A DNA stretch of 64,000 bases from NCBI GenBank assembly GCA_943735955.1, contig CALSEQ010000015.1, forward strand, positions 324,501-388,500. The letters run 5' to 3'. The notes under the pieces are model-generated. The model did not search any database and was not told the origin of the DNA. It saw nothing but the letters and a program-made list of their open reading frames with translations. Positions 18,590-35,624 of the stretch are shown here, in pieces (position 1 is the stretch's first letter; every line of letters starts with the position of its first letter). The DNA comes from Piscicola geometra (taxonomy: Eukaryota; Annelida; Clitellata; Hirudinida; Piscicolidae). Both the position numbers and the translations under genes were made by a program.

Positions 18590-21500
18590 ATATTTACATA
18601 TTTTGCATATTTACATATAGTGCATATATTCATATATTGCATATTTACATATATTGCATATTTACATATATTGCATATTTACATATATTGCATATTAACA
18701 TATATTGCATATTTACACATATTGCATATTTACATATATTGCATATTTACATATATTGCATATTTACATATCTTGCATATTTACGTATCATGCATATTTA
18801 CATATATTGCATATTTTCATATATTGCATATTTACATATATTGCATATTTACATATATTGCATATTTACATATATTGCATATTTACATATATTGCATATT
18901 TTCATATATTGCATATTTACATATATTGCATATTTACATATATTGCATATTTTCATATATTGCATATTTACATATATTGCATATTTACATATATTGCATA
19001 TTTACATATGTTGCATATTTACATAAATTGCATATTTTCATATATTGCATATTCACATCTATTGCATATTTACTTATATTGCATATTTACATATATTGCA
19101 TATTTACATATATTGCATATTTACATATATTGCATATTTACAGATATTGCATATTTACATATATTGCATATTTACATATATTGCTTATTACATAAATTGC
19201 TTATTCACATATATTGCATATTTACATATATTGCATATTTACATATATTGCATATTTACATATAATGCATCTTTACATATATTGCATATTTACATATATT
19301 GCGTATTTACATATATTGCATATTTACATATATTGCATATTTACATATATTGCATAATTACATATATTGCATATTTACGTATATTGCATATTTACATATA
19401 TTGCATATTTACATATATTGCATATTTACATATATTGCATATTTACATATATTGCATATTTACATATCTTGCATATTTACATATCTTGCATATTTACATA
19501 TCTTGCATATTTACATATATTGCATATTTACATATATTGCATAATTACATATATTGCATATTTACGTATATTGCATATTTACATATATTGCATGTTTACA
19601 TATATTGCATATTTACATATATTGCATATTTTCATATATTGCATATTTACATCTTTTGAATATTTACATATATTGCATATTTACATATATTGCATATTTT
19701 CATATATTGCATATTTACATATATTGCATATTTACATATATTGCATATTTACATATATTGCATCTTTACATATATTGCATATTTAAATATATTGCATATT
19801 TACATTTTTTGCATATTAACATATATTGCATATTTACACATATTGCATATTTACATATATTGCATATTTACATATATTGCATATTTACATATATTGCATA
19901 TTTAGATATATTGCATATTTACATATATTGCATGTTTACATATATTGCATATTTACATATATTGCATATTTACATATAATGCATCTTTACATATATTGCA
20001 TATTTACATATATTGCGTATTTACATATATTGCATATTTACATATATTGCATATTTACATATATTGCATAATTACATATATTGCATATTTACGTATATTG
20101 CATATTTACATATATTGCATATTTACATATATTGCATATTTACATATATTGCATATTTACATATATTGCATATTTACATATCTTGCATATTTACATATCT
20201 TGCATATTTACATATCTTGCATATTTACATATATTGCATATTTACATATATTGCATAATTACATATATTGCATATTTACGTATATTGCATATTTACATAT
20301 ATTGCATGTTTACATATATTGCATATTTACATATATTGCATATTTTCATATATTGCATATTTACATCTTTTGAATATTTACATATATTGCATATTTACAT
20401 ATATTGCATATTTTCATATATTGCATATTTACATATATTGCATATTTACATATATTGCATATTTACATATATTGCATCTTTACATATATTGCATATTTAA
20501 ATATATTGCATATTTACATTTTTTGCATATTAACATATATTGCATATTTACACATATTGCATATTTACATATATTGCATATTTACATATATTGCATATTT
20601 ACATATATTGCATATTTAGATATATTGCATATTTACATATATTGCATGTTTACATATATTGCATATTTACATATATTGCATATTTACATATATTGCATAT
20701 TTACATATATTGCATATTTACATATATTGCATATTTACACATATTGCATATTTACATATATTGCATATTTACATATATTGCATATTTACATATATTGCAT
20801 ATTTACATATATTGCATATTTACATATATTGCATATTTACATATATTGCATATTTACATATGTTGCATATTTACATAAATTGCATATTTTCATATATTGC
20901 ATATTTACATCTATTGCATATTTACATATATTGCATATTTACATATATTGCATATTTTCATATATTGCATATTTACATATATTGCATATTTACATATATT
21001 GCATATTTACATATATTGCATATTTACATATATTGCATATTTTCATATATTGCATGTTTACATATATTGCATATTTACATATATTGCATATTTTCATATA
21101 TTGCATATTTTCATATATTGCATATTTACATATATTGCATATTTACATATATTGCATATTTACATATGTTGCATATTTACATATATTGCATATTTACATA
21201 TCTTGCATATTTACATATCTTGCATATTTACATATATTGCATATTTACATATATTGCATATTTACATATTTTGCATATTTACATATAGTGCATATATTCA
21301 TATATTGCATATTTACATATATTGCATATTTACATATATTGCATATTTACATATATTGCATATTAACATATATTGCATATTTACACATATTGCATATTTA
21401 CATATATTGCATATTTACATATATTGCATATTTACATATCTTGCATATTTACGTATCATGCATATTTACATATATTGCATATTTTCATATATTGCATATT

Positions 21501-24500
21501 TACATATATTGCATATTTACATATATTGCATATTTACATATATTGCATATTTACATATATTGCATATTTTCATATATTGCATATTTACATATATTGCATA
21601 TTTACATATATTGCATATTTTCATATATTGCATATTTACATATATTGCATATTTACATATATTGCATATTTACATATGTTGCATATTTACATAAATTGCA
21701 TATTTTCATATATTGCATATTCACATCTATTGCATATTTACTTATATTGCATATTTACATATATTGCATATTTACATATATTGCATATTTACATATATTG
21801 CATATTTACAGATATTGCATATTTACATATATTGCATATTTACATATATTGCTTATTACATAAATTGCTTATTCACATATATTGCATATTTACATATATT
21901 GCATATTTACATATATTGCATATTTACATATAATGCATCTTTACATATATTGCATATTTACATATATTGCATATTTACATATATTGCATATTTACATATA
22001 TTGCATATTTACATATATTGCATAATTACATATATTGCATATTTACGTATATTGCATATTTACATATATTGCATATTTACATATATTGCATATTTACATA
22101 TATTGCATATTTACATATATTGCATATTTACATATCTTGCATATTTACATATCTTGCATATTTACATATCTTGCATATTTACATATATTGCATATTTACA
22201 TATATTGCATAATTACATATATTGCATATTTACGTATATTGCATATTTACATATATTGCATGTTTACATATATTGCATATTTACATATATTGCATATTTT
22301 CATATATTGCATATTTACATCTTTTGAATATTTACATATATTGCATATTTACATATATTGCATATTTTCATATATTGCATATTTACATATATTGCATATT
22401 TACATATATTGCATATTTACATATATTGCATCTTTACATATATTGCATATTTAAATATATTGCATATTTACATTTTTTGCATATTAACATATATTGCATA
22501 TTTACACATATTGCATATTTACATATATTGCATATTTACATATATTGCATATTTACATATATTGCATATTTAGATATATTGCATATTTACATATATTGCA
22601 TGTTTACATATATTGCATATTTACATATATTGCATATTTACATATATTGCATATTTACATATATTGCATATTTACATATATTGCATATTTACACATATTG
22701 CATATTTACATATATTGCATATTTACATATATTGCATATTTACATATATTGCATATTTACATATATTGCATATTTACATATATTGCATATTTACATATAT
22801 TGCATATTTACATATGTTGCATATTTACATAAATTGCATATTTTCATATATTGCATATTTACATCTATTGCATATTTACATATATTGCATATTTACATAT
22901 ATTGCATATTTTCATATATTGCATATTTACATATATTGCATATTTACATATATTGCATATTTACATATATTGCATATTTACATATATTGCATATTTTCAT
23001 ATATTGCATGTTTACATATATTGCATATTTACATATATTGCATATTTTCATATATTGCATATTTTCATATATTGCATATTTACATATATTGCATATTTAC
23101 ATATATTGCATATTTACATATGTTGCATATTTACATAAATTGCATATTTTCATATATTGCATATTCACATCTATTGCATATTTACTTATATTGCATATTT
23201 ACATATATTGCATATTTACATATATTGCATATTTACATATATTGCATATTTACATATATTGCATATTTACATATATTGCTTATTACATAAATTGCATATT
23301 CACATATATTGCATATTTACATATATTGCATATTTACATATATTGCATATTTACATATATTGCATCTTTACATATATTGCATATTTACATATATTGCATA
23401 ATTACGTATATTGCATATTTACATATATTGCATATTTACATATATTGCATATTTACATATTTTGCATATTTACATATCTTGCATATTTACATATCTTGCA
23501 TATTTACATATATTGCATATTTACATATATTGCATAATTACATATATTGCATATTTACGTATATTGCATATTTACATATATTGCATATTTACATATATTG
23601 CATATTTACATATATTGCATATTTTCATATATTGCATATTTACATCTATTGAATATTTACATATATTGCATATTTACATATATTGCATATTTTCATATAT
23701 TGCAGTTTTACATATATTGCATATTTACATATATTGCATATTTACATATATTGCATCTTTACATATATTGCATATTTACATATATTGCATATTTACATAT
23801 ATTGCATATTTACATATCTTGCATATTTACATATCTTGCATATTTACATATATTGCATATTTACATATATTGCATATTTACATATATTGCATATTTACAT
23901 ATATTGCATCTTTACATATATTGCATATTTACATATATTGCATATTTACATATATTGCATATTTACATATCTTGCATATTTACATATCTTGCATATTTAC
24001 ATATATTGCATATTTACATATATTGCATATTTACATATTTTGCATATTTACATATAGTGCATATATTCATATATTGCATATTTACATATATTGCATATTT
24101 ACATATATTGCATATTTACATATATTGCATATTAACATATATTGCATATTTACACATATTGCATATTTACATATATTGCATATTTACATATATTGCATAT
24201 TTACATATCTTGCATATTTACGTATCATGCATATTTACATATATTGCATATTTTCATATATTGCATATTTACATATATTGCATATTTACATATATTGCAT
24301 ATTTACATATATTGCATATTTACATATATTGCATATTTTCATATATTGCATATTTACATATATTGCATATTTACATATATTGCATATTTTCATATATTGC
24401 ATATTTACATATATTGCATATTTACATATATTGCATATTTACATATGTTGCATATTTACATAAATTGCATATTTTCATATATTGCATATTCACATCTATT

Positions 24501-26060
24501 GCATATTTACTTATATTGCATATTTACATATATTGCATATTTACATATATTGCATATTTACATATATTGCATATTTACAGATATTGCATATTTACATATA
24601 TTGCATATTTACATATATTGCTTATTACATAAATTGCTTATTCACATATATTGCATATTTACATATATTGCATATTTACATATATTGCATATTTACATAT
24701 AATGCATCTTTACATATATTGCATATTTACATATATTGCATATTTACATATATTGCATATTTACATATATTGCATATTTACATATATTGCATAATTACAT
24801 ATATTGCATATTTACGTATATTGCATATTTACATATATTGCATATTTACATATATTGCATATTTACATATATTGCATATTTACATATATTGCATATTTAC
24901 ATATCTTGCATATTTACATATCTTGCATATTTACATATCTTGCATATTTACATATATTGCATATTTACATATATTGCATGATTACATATATTGCATATTT
25001 ACGTATATTGCATATTTACATATATTGCATGTTTACATATATTGCATATTTACATATATTGCATATTTTCATATATTGCATATTTACATCTTTTGAATAT
25101 TTACATATATTGCATATTTACATATATTGCATATTTTCATATATTGCATATTTACATATATTGCATATTTACATATATTGCATATTTACATATATTGCAT
25201 CTTTACATATATTGCATATTTAAATATATTGCATATTTACATTTTTTGCATATTAACATATATTGCATATTTACACATATTGCATATTTACATATATTGC
25301 ATATTTACATATATTGCATATTTACATATATTGCATATTTAGATATATTGCATATTTACATATATTGCATGTTTACATATATTGCATATTTACATATATT
25401 GCATATTTACATATATTGCATATTTACATATATTGCATATTTACATATATTGCATATTTACACATATTGCATATTTACATATATTGCATATTTACATATA
25501 TTGCATATTTACATATATTGCATATTTACATATATTGCATATTTACATATATTGCATATTTACATATATTGCATATTTACATATGTTGCATATTTACATA
25601 AATTGCATATTTTCATATATTGCATATTTACATCTATTGCATATTTACATATATTGCATATTTACATATATTGCATATTTTCATATATTGCATATTTACA
25701 TATATTGCATATTTACATATATTGCATATTTACATATATTGCATATTTACATATATTGCATATTTTCATATATTGCATGTTTACATATATTGCATATTTA
25801 CATATATTGCATATTTTCATATATTGCATATTTTCATATATTGCATATTTACATATATTGCATATTTACATATATTGCATATTTACATATGTTGCATATT
25901 TACATAAATTGCATATTTTCATATATTGCATATTCACATCTATTGCATATTTACTTATATTGCATATTTACATATATTGCATATTTACATATATTGCATA
26001 TTTACATATATTGCATATTTACATATATTGCATATTTACATATATTGCATATTTACATAT
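18590..26060 (+). repeat. Three copies of a ~2.7-kb higher-order unit
   Basis: The marker AGTGCAT lies at 18,619, 21,287 and 24,056, giving steps of 2,668 and 2,769 bp, and its flanking variants match. The second and third copies agree over about 1.9 kb (21,373-23,290 versus 24,142-26,060). The third then gains about 84 bp around an extra TTGCTTATTACATATC monomer near 26,082. Confidence 0.88.
19230..20690 (+). repeat. Tandem 714-bp repeat (42 monomers)
   Basis: 714 bp is exactly 42 x 17. About 19,230-19,975 recurs at about 19,945-20,690. Shared markers include GCGTATTTAC, ATAATTAC, TACGTA, three ATCTTGC in a row, CTTTTGAATA and CATTTTTTGC. It lies inside the first of the 2.7-kb units. Confidence 0.88.
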
Positions 26061-27401
26061 ATTGCATATTTACATATATTGCTTATTACATATCTTGCAT
26101 ATTTACATATATTGCATATTTACATATATTGCTTATTACATAAATTGCATATTCACATATATTGCATATTTACATATATTGCATATTTACATATATTGCA
26201 TATTTACATATATTGCATCTTTACATATATTGCATATTTACATATATTGCATATTTACATATATTGCATATTTACATATATTGCATATTTACATATATTG
26301 CATAGTTACATATATTGCATATTTACGTATATTGCATATTTACATATATTGCATATTTACATATATTGCATATTTACATATATTGCATATTTACATATTT
26401 TGCATATTTACATATCTTGCATATTTACATATCTTGCATATTTACATATATTGCATATTTACATATATTGCATAATTACATATATTGCATATTTACGTAT
26501 ATTGCATATTTACATATATTGCATATTTACATATATTGCATATTTACATATATTGCATATTTTCATATATTGCATATTTACATCTATTGAATATTTACAT
26601 ATATTGCATATTTACATATATTGCATATTTTCATATATTGCAGTTTTACATATATTGCATATTTACATATATTGCATATTTACATATATTGCATCTTTAC
26701 ATATATTGCATATTTACATATATTGCATATTTACATATATTGCATATTTACATATCTTGCATATTTACATATCTTGCATATTTACATATATTGCATATTT
26801 ACATATATTGCATATTTACATATATTGCATATTAACATATATTGCATATTTACACATATTGCATATTTACATATATTGCATATTAACATATATTGCATAT
26901 TTACATATCTTGCATATTTACGTATCTTGCATATTTACATATATTGCATATTTACATATATTGCATAATTACATATATTGCATGTTTACGTATATTGCAT
27001 ATTTACATATATTGCATATTTACATGTATTGCATATTTACATTTATTGCATATTTATATATATTGCATATTTACATATATTGCATATTTACATACATTGC
27101 ATATTTACATATATTGCATATTTACATATATTGCATATTTACATATATTGCATATTTACATATATTGCCTATTTACATATATTGCATATTTACATATATT
27201 GCCTATTTACATATATTGCATATTTACATATGTTGCATATTTACATAAATTGCATATTTTCATATATTGCATATTTACATCTATTGCATATTTACTTATA
27301 TTGCATATTTACATATATTGCATATTTTCATATATTGCATATTTACATATATTGCATATTTACATATATTGCGTATTTACATATATTGCTAAATACATAA
27401 A

Positions 27402-29237
27402 TTGCTTATTCACATATATTGCATATTTACATATATTGCATATTTACATATATTGCATATTTACATATATTGCATCTTTACATATATTGCATATTTACAT
27501 ATATTGCATATTTACATATATTGCATATTTACATATATTGCATATTTACATATATTGCATAATAACATATATTGCATATTTACGTATATTGCATATTTAC
27601 ATATATTGCATATTTACATATATTGCATATTTACATATATTGCATATTTACATATATTGCATATTTACATATCTTGCATATTTACATATCTTGCATATTT
27701 ACATATATTGCATATTTACATCTATTGCATAATTACATATATTGCATAATTACGTATATTGCATATTTACATATATTGCATATTTACATATATTGCATAT
27801 TTACATATATTGCATATTTTCATATATTGCATATTCACATCTATTGAATATTTACATATATTGCATATTTACATATATTGCATTTTTTCTTATATTGCAT
27901 ATTTACATATATTGCATATTTACATATATTGCATATTTACATATATTGCATCTTTACATATATTGCATATTTACATATATTGCATATTTACATATATTGC
28001 ATAATAACATATATTGCATATTTACACATATTGCATATTTACATATATTGCATATTTACATATATTGCATATTTACATATATTGCATATTTAGATATATT
28101 GCATATTTACATATATTGCATGTTTACATATATTGCATATTTACATATATTGCATATTTACATATATTGCATATTTACATATATTGCATATTTACATATA
28201 TTGCATATTCACACATATTGCATATTTACATATATTGCATATTCACATATATTGCATATTTACATATATTGCTAAATACATAAATTGCTTATTCACATAT
28301 ATTGCATATTTACATATATTGCATATTTACATATATTGCATATTTACATATATTGCTAAATACATAAATTGCTTATTCACATATATTGCATATTTACATA
28401 TATTGCATATTTACATATATTGCATATTTACATATATTGCATCTTTACATATATTGCATATTTACATATATTGCATATTTACATATATTGCATATTTACA
28501 TATATTGCATATTTACATATATTGCATAATAACATATATTGCATATTTACGTATATTGCATATTTACATATATTGCATATTTACATATATTGCATATTTA
28601 CATATATTGCATATTTACATATATTGCATATTTACATATCTTGCATATTTACATATCTTGCATATTTACATATATTGCATATTTACATCTATTGCATAAT
28701 TACATATATTGCATATTTACGTATATTGCATATTTACATATATTGCATATTTACATATATTGCATATTTACATATATTGCATATTTTCATATATTGCATA
28801 TTCACATCTATTGAATATTTACATATATTGCATATTTACATATATTGCATTTTTTCATATATTGCATATTTACATATATTGCATATTTACATATATTGCA
28901 TATTTACATATATTGCATCTTTACATATATTGCATATTTACATATATTGCATATTTACATATATTGCATAATAACATATATTGCATATTTACACATATTG
29001 CATATTTACATATATTGCATATTTACATATATTGCATATTTACATATATTGCATATTTAGATATATTGCATATTTACATATATTGCATGTTTACATATAT
29101 TGCATATTTACATATATTGCATATTTACATATATTGCATATTTACATATATTGCATATTTACATATATTGCATATTCACACATATTGCATATTTACATAT
29201 ATTGCATATTCACATATATTGCATATTTACATATATT
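27402..29237 (+). repeat. Tandem 967-bp higher-order repeat
   Basis: About 27,402-28,270 recurs at 28,369-29,237. The marker GCATAATAAC at 27,558 and 28,525 and the one-base-short TTGCTAAATACATAAATTGC monomers confirm the 967-bp step. That AAATACATAA monomer (27,389, 28,271 and 28,356) is seen only in this part of the window. Confidence 0.88.
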
Positions 29238-31289
29238 GCATATTTACATATATTGCATATTTACATATATTGCATATTTACATATATTGCATATTTACAT
29301 ATATTGCATAATTACATATATTGCATATTTACGTATATTGCATATTTACATATATTGCATATTTACATATATTGCATATTTACATATATTGCATATTTAC
29401 ATATATTGCATATTTACATATCTTGCATATTTACATATCTTGCATATTTACATATATTGCATATTAACATCTATTGCATAATTACATATATTGCATATTT
29501 ACGTATATTGCATATTTACATATATTGCATATTTACATATATTGCATATTTACATATATTGCATATTTTCATATATTGCATATTCACATCTATTGAATAT
29601 TTACATATATTGCATATTTACATATGTTGCATCTTTACATAAATTGCATATTTTCATATATTGCATATTTACATCTATTGCATATTTACATATATTGCAT
29701 ATTTACATATATTGCATATTTACATATCTTGCATATTTACATATCTTGCATATTTACATATATTGCATATTAACATCTATTGCATAATTACATATATTGC
29801 ATATTTACGTATATTGCATATTTACATATATTGCATATTTACATATATTGCATATTTACATATATTGCATATTCACATATATTGCATATTTACATATATT
29901 GCATATTTACATATATTGCATATTTACATATATTGCATATTTACATATATTGCATTTTTTCATATATTGCATATTTACATATATTGCATATTTACATATA
30001 TTGCATATTTACATATATTGCATCTTTACATATATTGCATATTTACATATATTGCATATTTACATATATTGCATAATAACATATATTGCATATTTACACA
30101 TATTGCATATTTACATATATTGCATATTTACATATATTGCATATTTACATATATTGCATATTTACATATATTGCATATTCACATATATTGCATATTTACA
30201 TATATTGCATATTTACATATATTGCATATTTACATATATTGCATATTTAGATATATTGCATATTTACATATATTGCATGTTTACATATATTGCATATTTA
30301 CATATATTGCATATTTACATATATTGCATATTTACATATATTGCATATTTACATATATTGCATATTCACACATATTGCATATTTACATATATTGCATATT
30401 CACATATATTGCATATTTACATATATTGCATATTTACATATATTGCATATTTACATATGTTGCATCTTTACATAAATTGCATATTTTCATATATTGCATA
30501 TTTACATCTATTGCATATTTACATATATTGCATATTTACATATATTGCATATTTTCATATATTGCATATTTACATATATTGCATATTTACATATATTGCA
30601 TATTCACATATATTGCATATTTACATATATTGCATATTTTCATATATTGCATATTTACATATATTGCATATTTACATATATTGCATATTTTCATATATTG
30701 CATATTTACATATATTGCATATTTACATATATTGCATATTTACATATATTGCATATTTACATATGTTGCATATTTACATAAATTGCATATTTTCATATAT
30801 TGCATATTCACATCTATTGCATATTTATTTATATTGCATATTTACATATATTGCATATTTACATATATTGCATATTTACATATATTGCTTATTACATAAA
30901 TTGCATATTCACATATATTGCATATTTACATATATTGCATATTTACATATATTGCATATTTACATATATTGCATCTTTACATATATTGCATATTTACATA
31001 TATTGCATATTTACATATATTGCATATTTACATATATTGCATATTTACATATATTGCATAATTACATATATTGCATATTTACGTATATTGCATATTTACA
31101 TATATTGCATATTTACATATATTGCATATTTACATATATTGCATATTTACATATCTTGCATATTTACATATCTTGCATATTTACATATATTGCATATTTA
31201 CATATATTGCATAATTACATATATTGCATATTTACGTATATTGCATATTTACATATATTGCATATTTACATATATTGCATATTTACATA

Positions 31290-34200
31290 TATTGCATATT
31301 TTCATATATTGCATATTTACATCTATTGAATGTTTACATATATTGCATATTTACATATATTGCATATTTTCATATATTGCAGTTTTACATATATTGCATA
31401 TTTACATATATTGCATATTTACATATATTGCATCTTTACATATATTGCATATTTACATATATTGCATATTTACATATATTGCATATTTACATATCTTGCA
31501 TATTTACATATCTTGCATATTTACATATATTGCATATTTACATATATTGCATACTTACATGTTTTGCATATTTACATATAGTCCATATATTCATATATTG
31601 CATATTTACATATATTGCATATTTACATGTATTGCAGAATTACATTTATTGCATATTTATATATATTGCATATTTACATATATTGCATATTTACATATAT
31701 TGCATATTTACATATATTGCATATTTACATATATTGCATATTTACATATATTGCATATTTACATATATTGCCTATTTACATATATTGCATATTTACATAT
31801 GTTGCATATTTACATAAATTGCATATTTTCATATATTGCATATTTGAATCTATTGCATATTTACTTATATTGCATATTTACATATATTGCATATTTTCAT
31901 ATATTGCATATTTACATATATTGCATATTTACATATATTGCATTTTTACATATATTGCATATTTACATATATTGCATATTTACATATATTGCATATTTAC
32001 ATATCTTGCATATTTACATATTTTGCATATTTACATATATTGCATATTCACATATATTGAATATTTACATATATTGCATTGTTACATATATTGCATATTA
32101 ACATATATTGCATATTTACACATATTGCATATTTACATATATTGCATATTTACATATATTGCATATTTACATATATTGCATATTCAGATATATTGCATAT
32201 TTACATATATTGCATGTTTACATATATTGCATATTTACATATAGTGCATATTTACATATATTGCATATTTACATATATTGCATATTTACATATATTGCCC
32301 TTTTACATATATTGCATATTTACATATGTTGCATATATACATATATTGCATATTTTCATATATTGCATATTTACATATATTGCATATTTACATATATTGC
32401 ATATTTACATATATTGCATATTTACATATATTGCATGTTTTCATATATTGCATATTTACATATATTGCATTTTAACATATATTGCATATTTACATATATT
32501 GCATATTTACATATATTGCATATTTACATATATTGCATATTTACATATATTGCATATTTACATATATTGCATATTTACATATATTGCATATTTTCATATA
32601 TTGCATATTCACATCTATTGCATATTTACTTATATTGCATATTTACATATATTGCATATTTACATATATTGCATATTTACATATATTGCATATTTACATA
32701 TATTGCATATTTACATATATTGCTTATTACATAAATTGCATATTCACATATATTGCATATTTACATATATTGCATGTTTACATATATTGCATATTTACAT
32801 ATATTGCATCTTTACATATATTGCATATTTACATATATTGCATATTTACATATATTGCATATTTACATATATTACATATTTACATATATTGCATAATTAC
32901 ATATATTGCATATTTACGTATATTGCATATTTACATATATTGCATATTTACATATATTGCATATTTACATATATTGCATATTTACATATATTGCATATTT
33001 ACATATCTTGCATATTTACATATCTTGCATATTTACATATATTGCATATTTACATATGTTGCATAATTACATATATTGCATATTTACGTATATTGCATAT
33101 TTACATATATTGCATATTTACATATATTGCATATTTACATATATTGCATATTTTCATATATTGCATATTTACATATATTGCATATTTACATATATTGCAT
33201 ATTCAGATATATTGCATATTTACATATATTGCATGTTTACATATATTGCATATTTACATATAGTGCATATTTACATATATTGCATATTTACATATATTGC
33301 ATATTTACATATATTGCCCTTTTACATATATTGCATATTTACATATGTTGCATATATACATATATTGCATATTTTCATATATTGCATATTTACATATATT
33401 GCATATTTACATATATTGCATATTTACATATATTGCATATTTACATATATTGCATGTTTTCATATATTGCATATTTACATATATTGCATTTTAACATATA
33501 TTGCATATTTACATATATTGCATATTTACATATATTGCATATTTACATATATTGCATATTTACATATATTGCATATTTTCATATATTGCATATTCACATC
33601 TATTGCATATTTACATATATTGCATATTTACATATATTGCATATTTACATATATTGCATATTTTCATATATTGCATATTTACATCTATTGAATGTTTACA
33701 TATATTGCATATTTACATATATTGCATATTTTCATATATTGCAGTTTTACATATATTGCATATTTACATATATTGCATATTTACATATATTGCATCTTTA
33801 CATATATTGCATATTTACATATATTGCATATTTACATATATTGCATATTTACATATCTTGCATATTTACATATCTTGCATATTTACATATATTGCATATT
33901 TACATATATTGCATACTTACATGTTTTGCATATTTACATATAGTCCATATATTCATATATTGCATATTTACATATATTGCATATTTACATGTATTGCAGA
34001 ATTACATTTATTGCATATTTATATATATTGCATATTTACATATATTGCATATTTACATATATTGCATATTTACATATATTGCATATTTACATATATTGCA
34101 TATTTACATATATTGCATATTTACATATATTGCCTATTTACATATATTGCATATTTACATATGTTGCATATTTACATAAATTGCATATTTTCATATATTG

Positions 34201-34362
34201 CATATTTGAATCTATTGCATATTTACTTATATTGCATATTTACATATATTGCATATTTTCATATATTGCATATTTACATATATTGCATATTTACATATAT
34301 TGCATTTTTACATATATTGCATATTTACATATATTGCATATTTACATATATTGCATATTTAC
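31290..34362 (+). repeat. Higher-order duplication, offset 2,362 bp
   Basis: About 31,290-32,000 recurs at 33,652-34,362, sharing the rare variants GCAGTTTTAC, TACATGTTTTGC, TAGTCCATAT, GCAGAATTAC and TTTGAATCTATTGC. A shorter piece with GCCCTTTTAC and CATATATACAT occurs three times, at about 32,297, 33,316 and 34,710 (offsets 1,019 and 1,394). Confidence 0.88.
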
Positions 34363-35624
34363 ATATCTTGCATATTTACATATTTTGCATATTTACATAT
34401 ATTGCATATTTACATATATTGCATATTTACATATATTGCATATATTCATATATTGCATATTCACATATATTGAATATTTACATATATTGCATATTTACAT
34501 ATATTGCATATTAACATATATTGCATATTTACACATATTGCATATTTACATATATTGCATATTTACATATATTGCATATTTACATATATTGCATATTCAG
34601 ATATATTGCATATTTACATATATTGCATGTTTACATATATTGCATATTTACATATAGTGCATATTTACATATATTGCATATTTACATATATTGCATATTT
34701 ACATATATTGCCCTTTTACATATATTGCATATTTACATATGTTGCATATATACATATATTGCATATTCACATATATTGCATATTTACATATATTGCATTT
34801 TAACATATATTGCATATTTACATATATTGCATATTTACATATATTGCATATTTACATATATTGCATATTTACATATATTGCATATTTTCATATATTGCAT
34901 ATTCACATCTATTGCATATTTACTTATATTGCATATTTACATATATTGCATATTTACATATATTGCATATTTACATATATTGCATATTTACATATATTGC
35001 ATATATTCATATATTGCATATTCACATATATTGCATATTTACATATATTGCATTTTAACATATATTGCATATTTACATATATTGCATATTTACATATATT
35101 GCATATTTACATATATTGCATATTTACATATATTGCATATTTTCATATATTGCATATTCACATCTATTGCATATTTACTTATATTGCATATTTACATATA
35201 TTGCATATTTACATATATTGCATATTTACATATATTGCATATTTACATATATTGCATATTTACATATATTGCTTATTACATAAATTGCATATTCACATAT
35301 ATTGCATATTTACATATATTGCATGTTTACATATATTGCATATTTACATATATTGCATCTTTACATATATTGCATATTTACATATATTGCATATTTACAT
35401 ATATTGCATATTTACATATATTACATATTTACATATATTGCATAATTACATATATTGCATATTTACGTATATTGCATATTTACATATATTGCATATTTAC
35501 ATATATTGCATATTTACATATATTGCATATTTACATATATTGCATATTTACATATCTTGCATATTTACATATCTTGCATATTTACATATATTGCATATTT
35601 ACATATATTGCATAATTACATATA

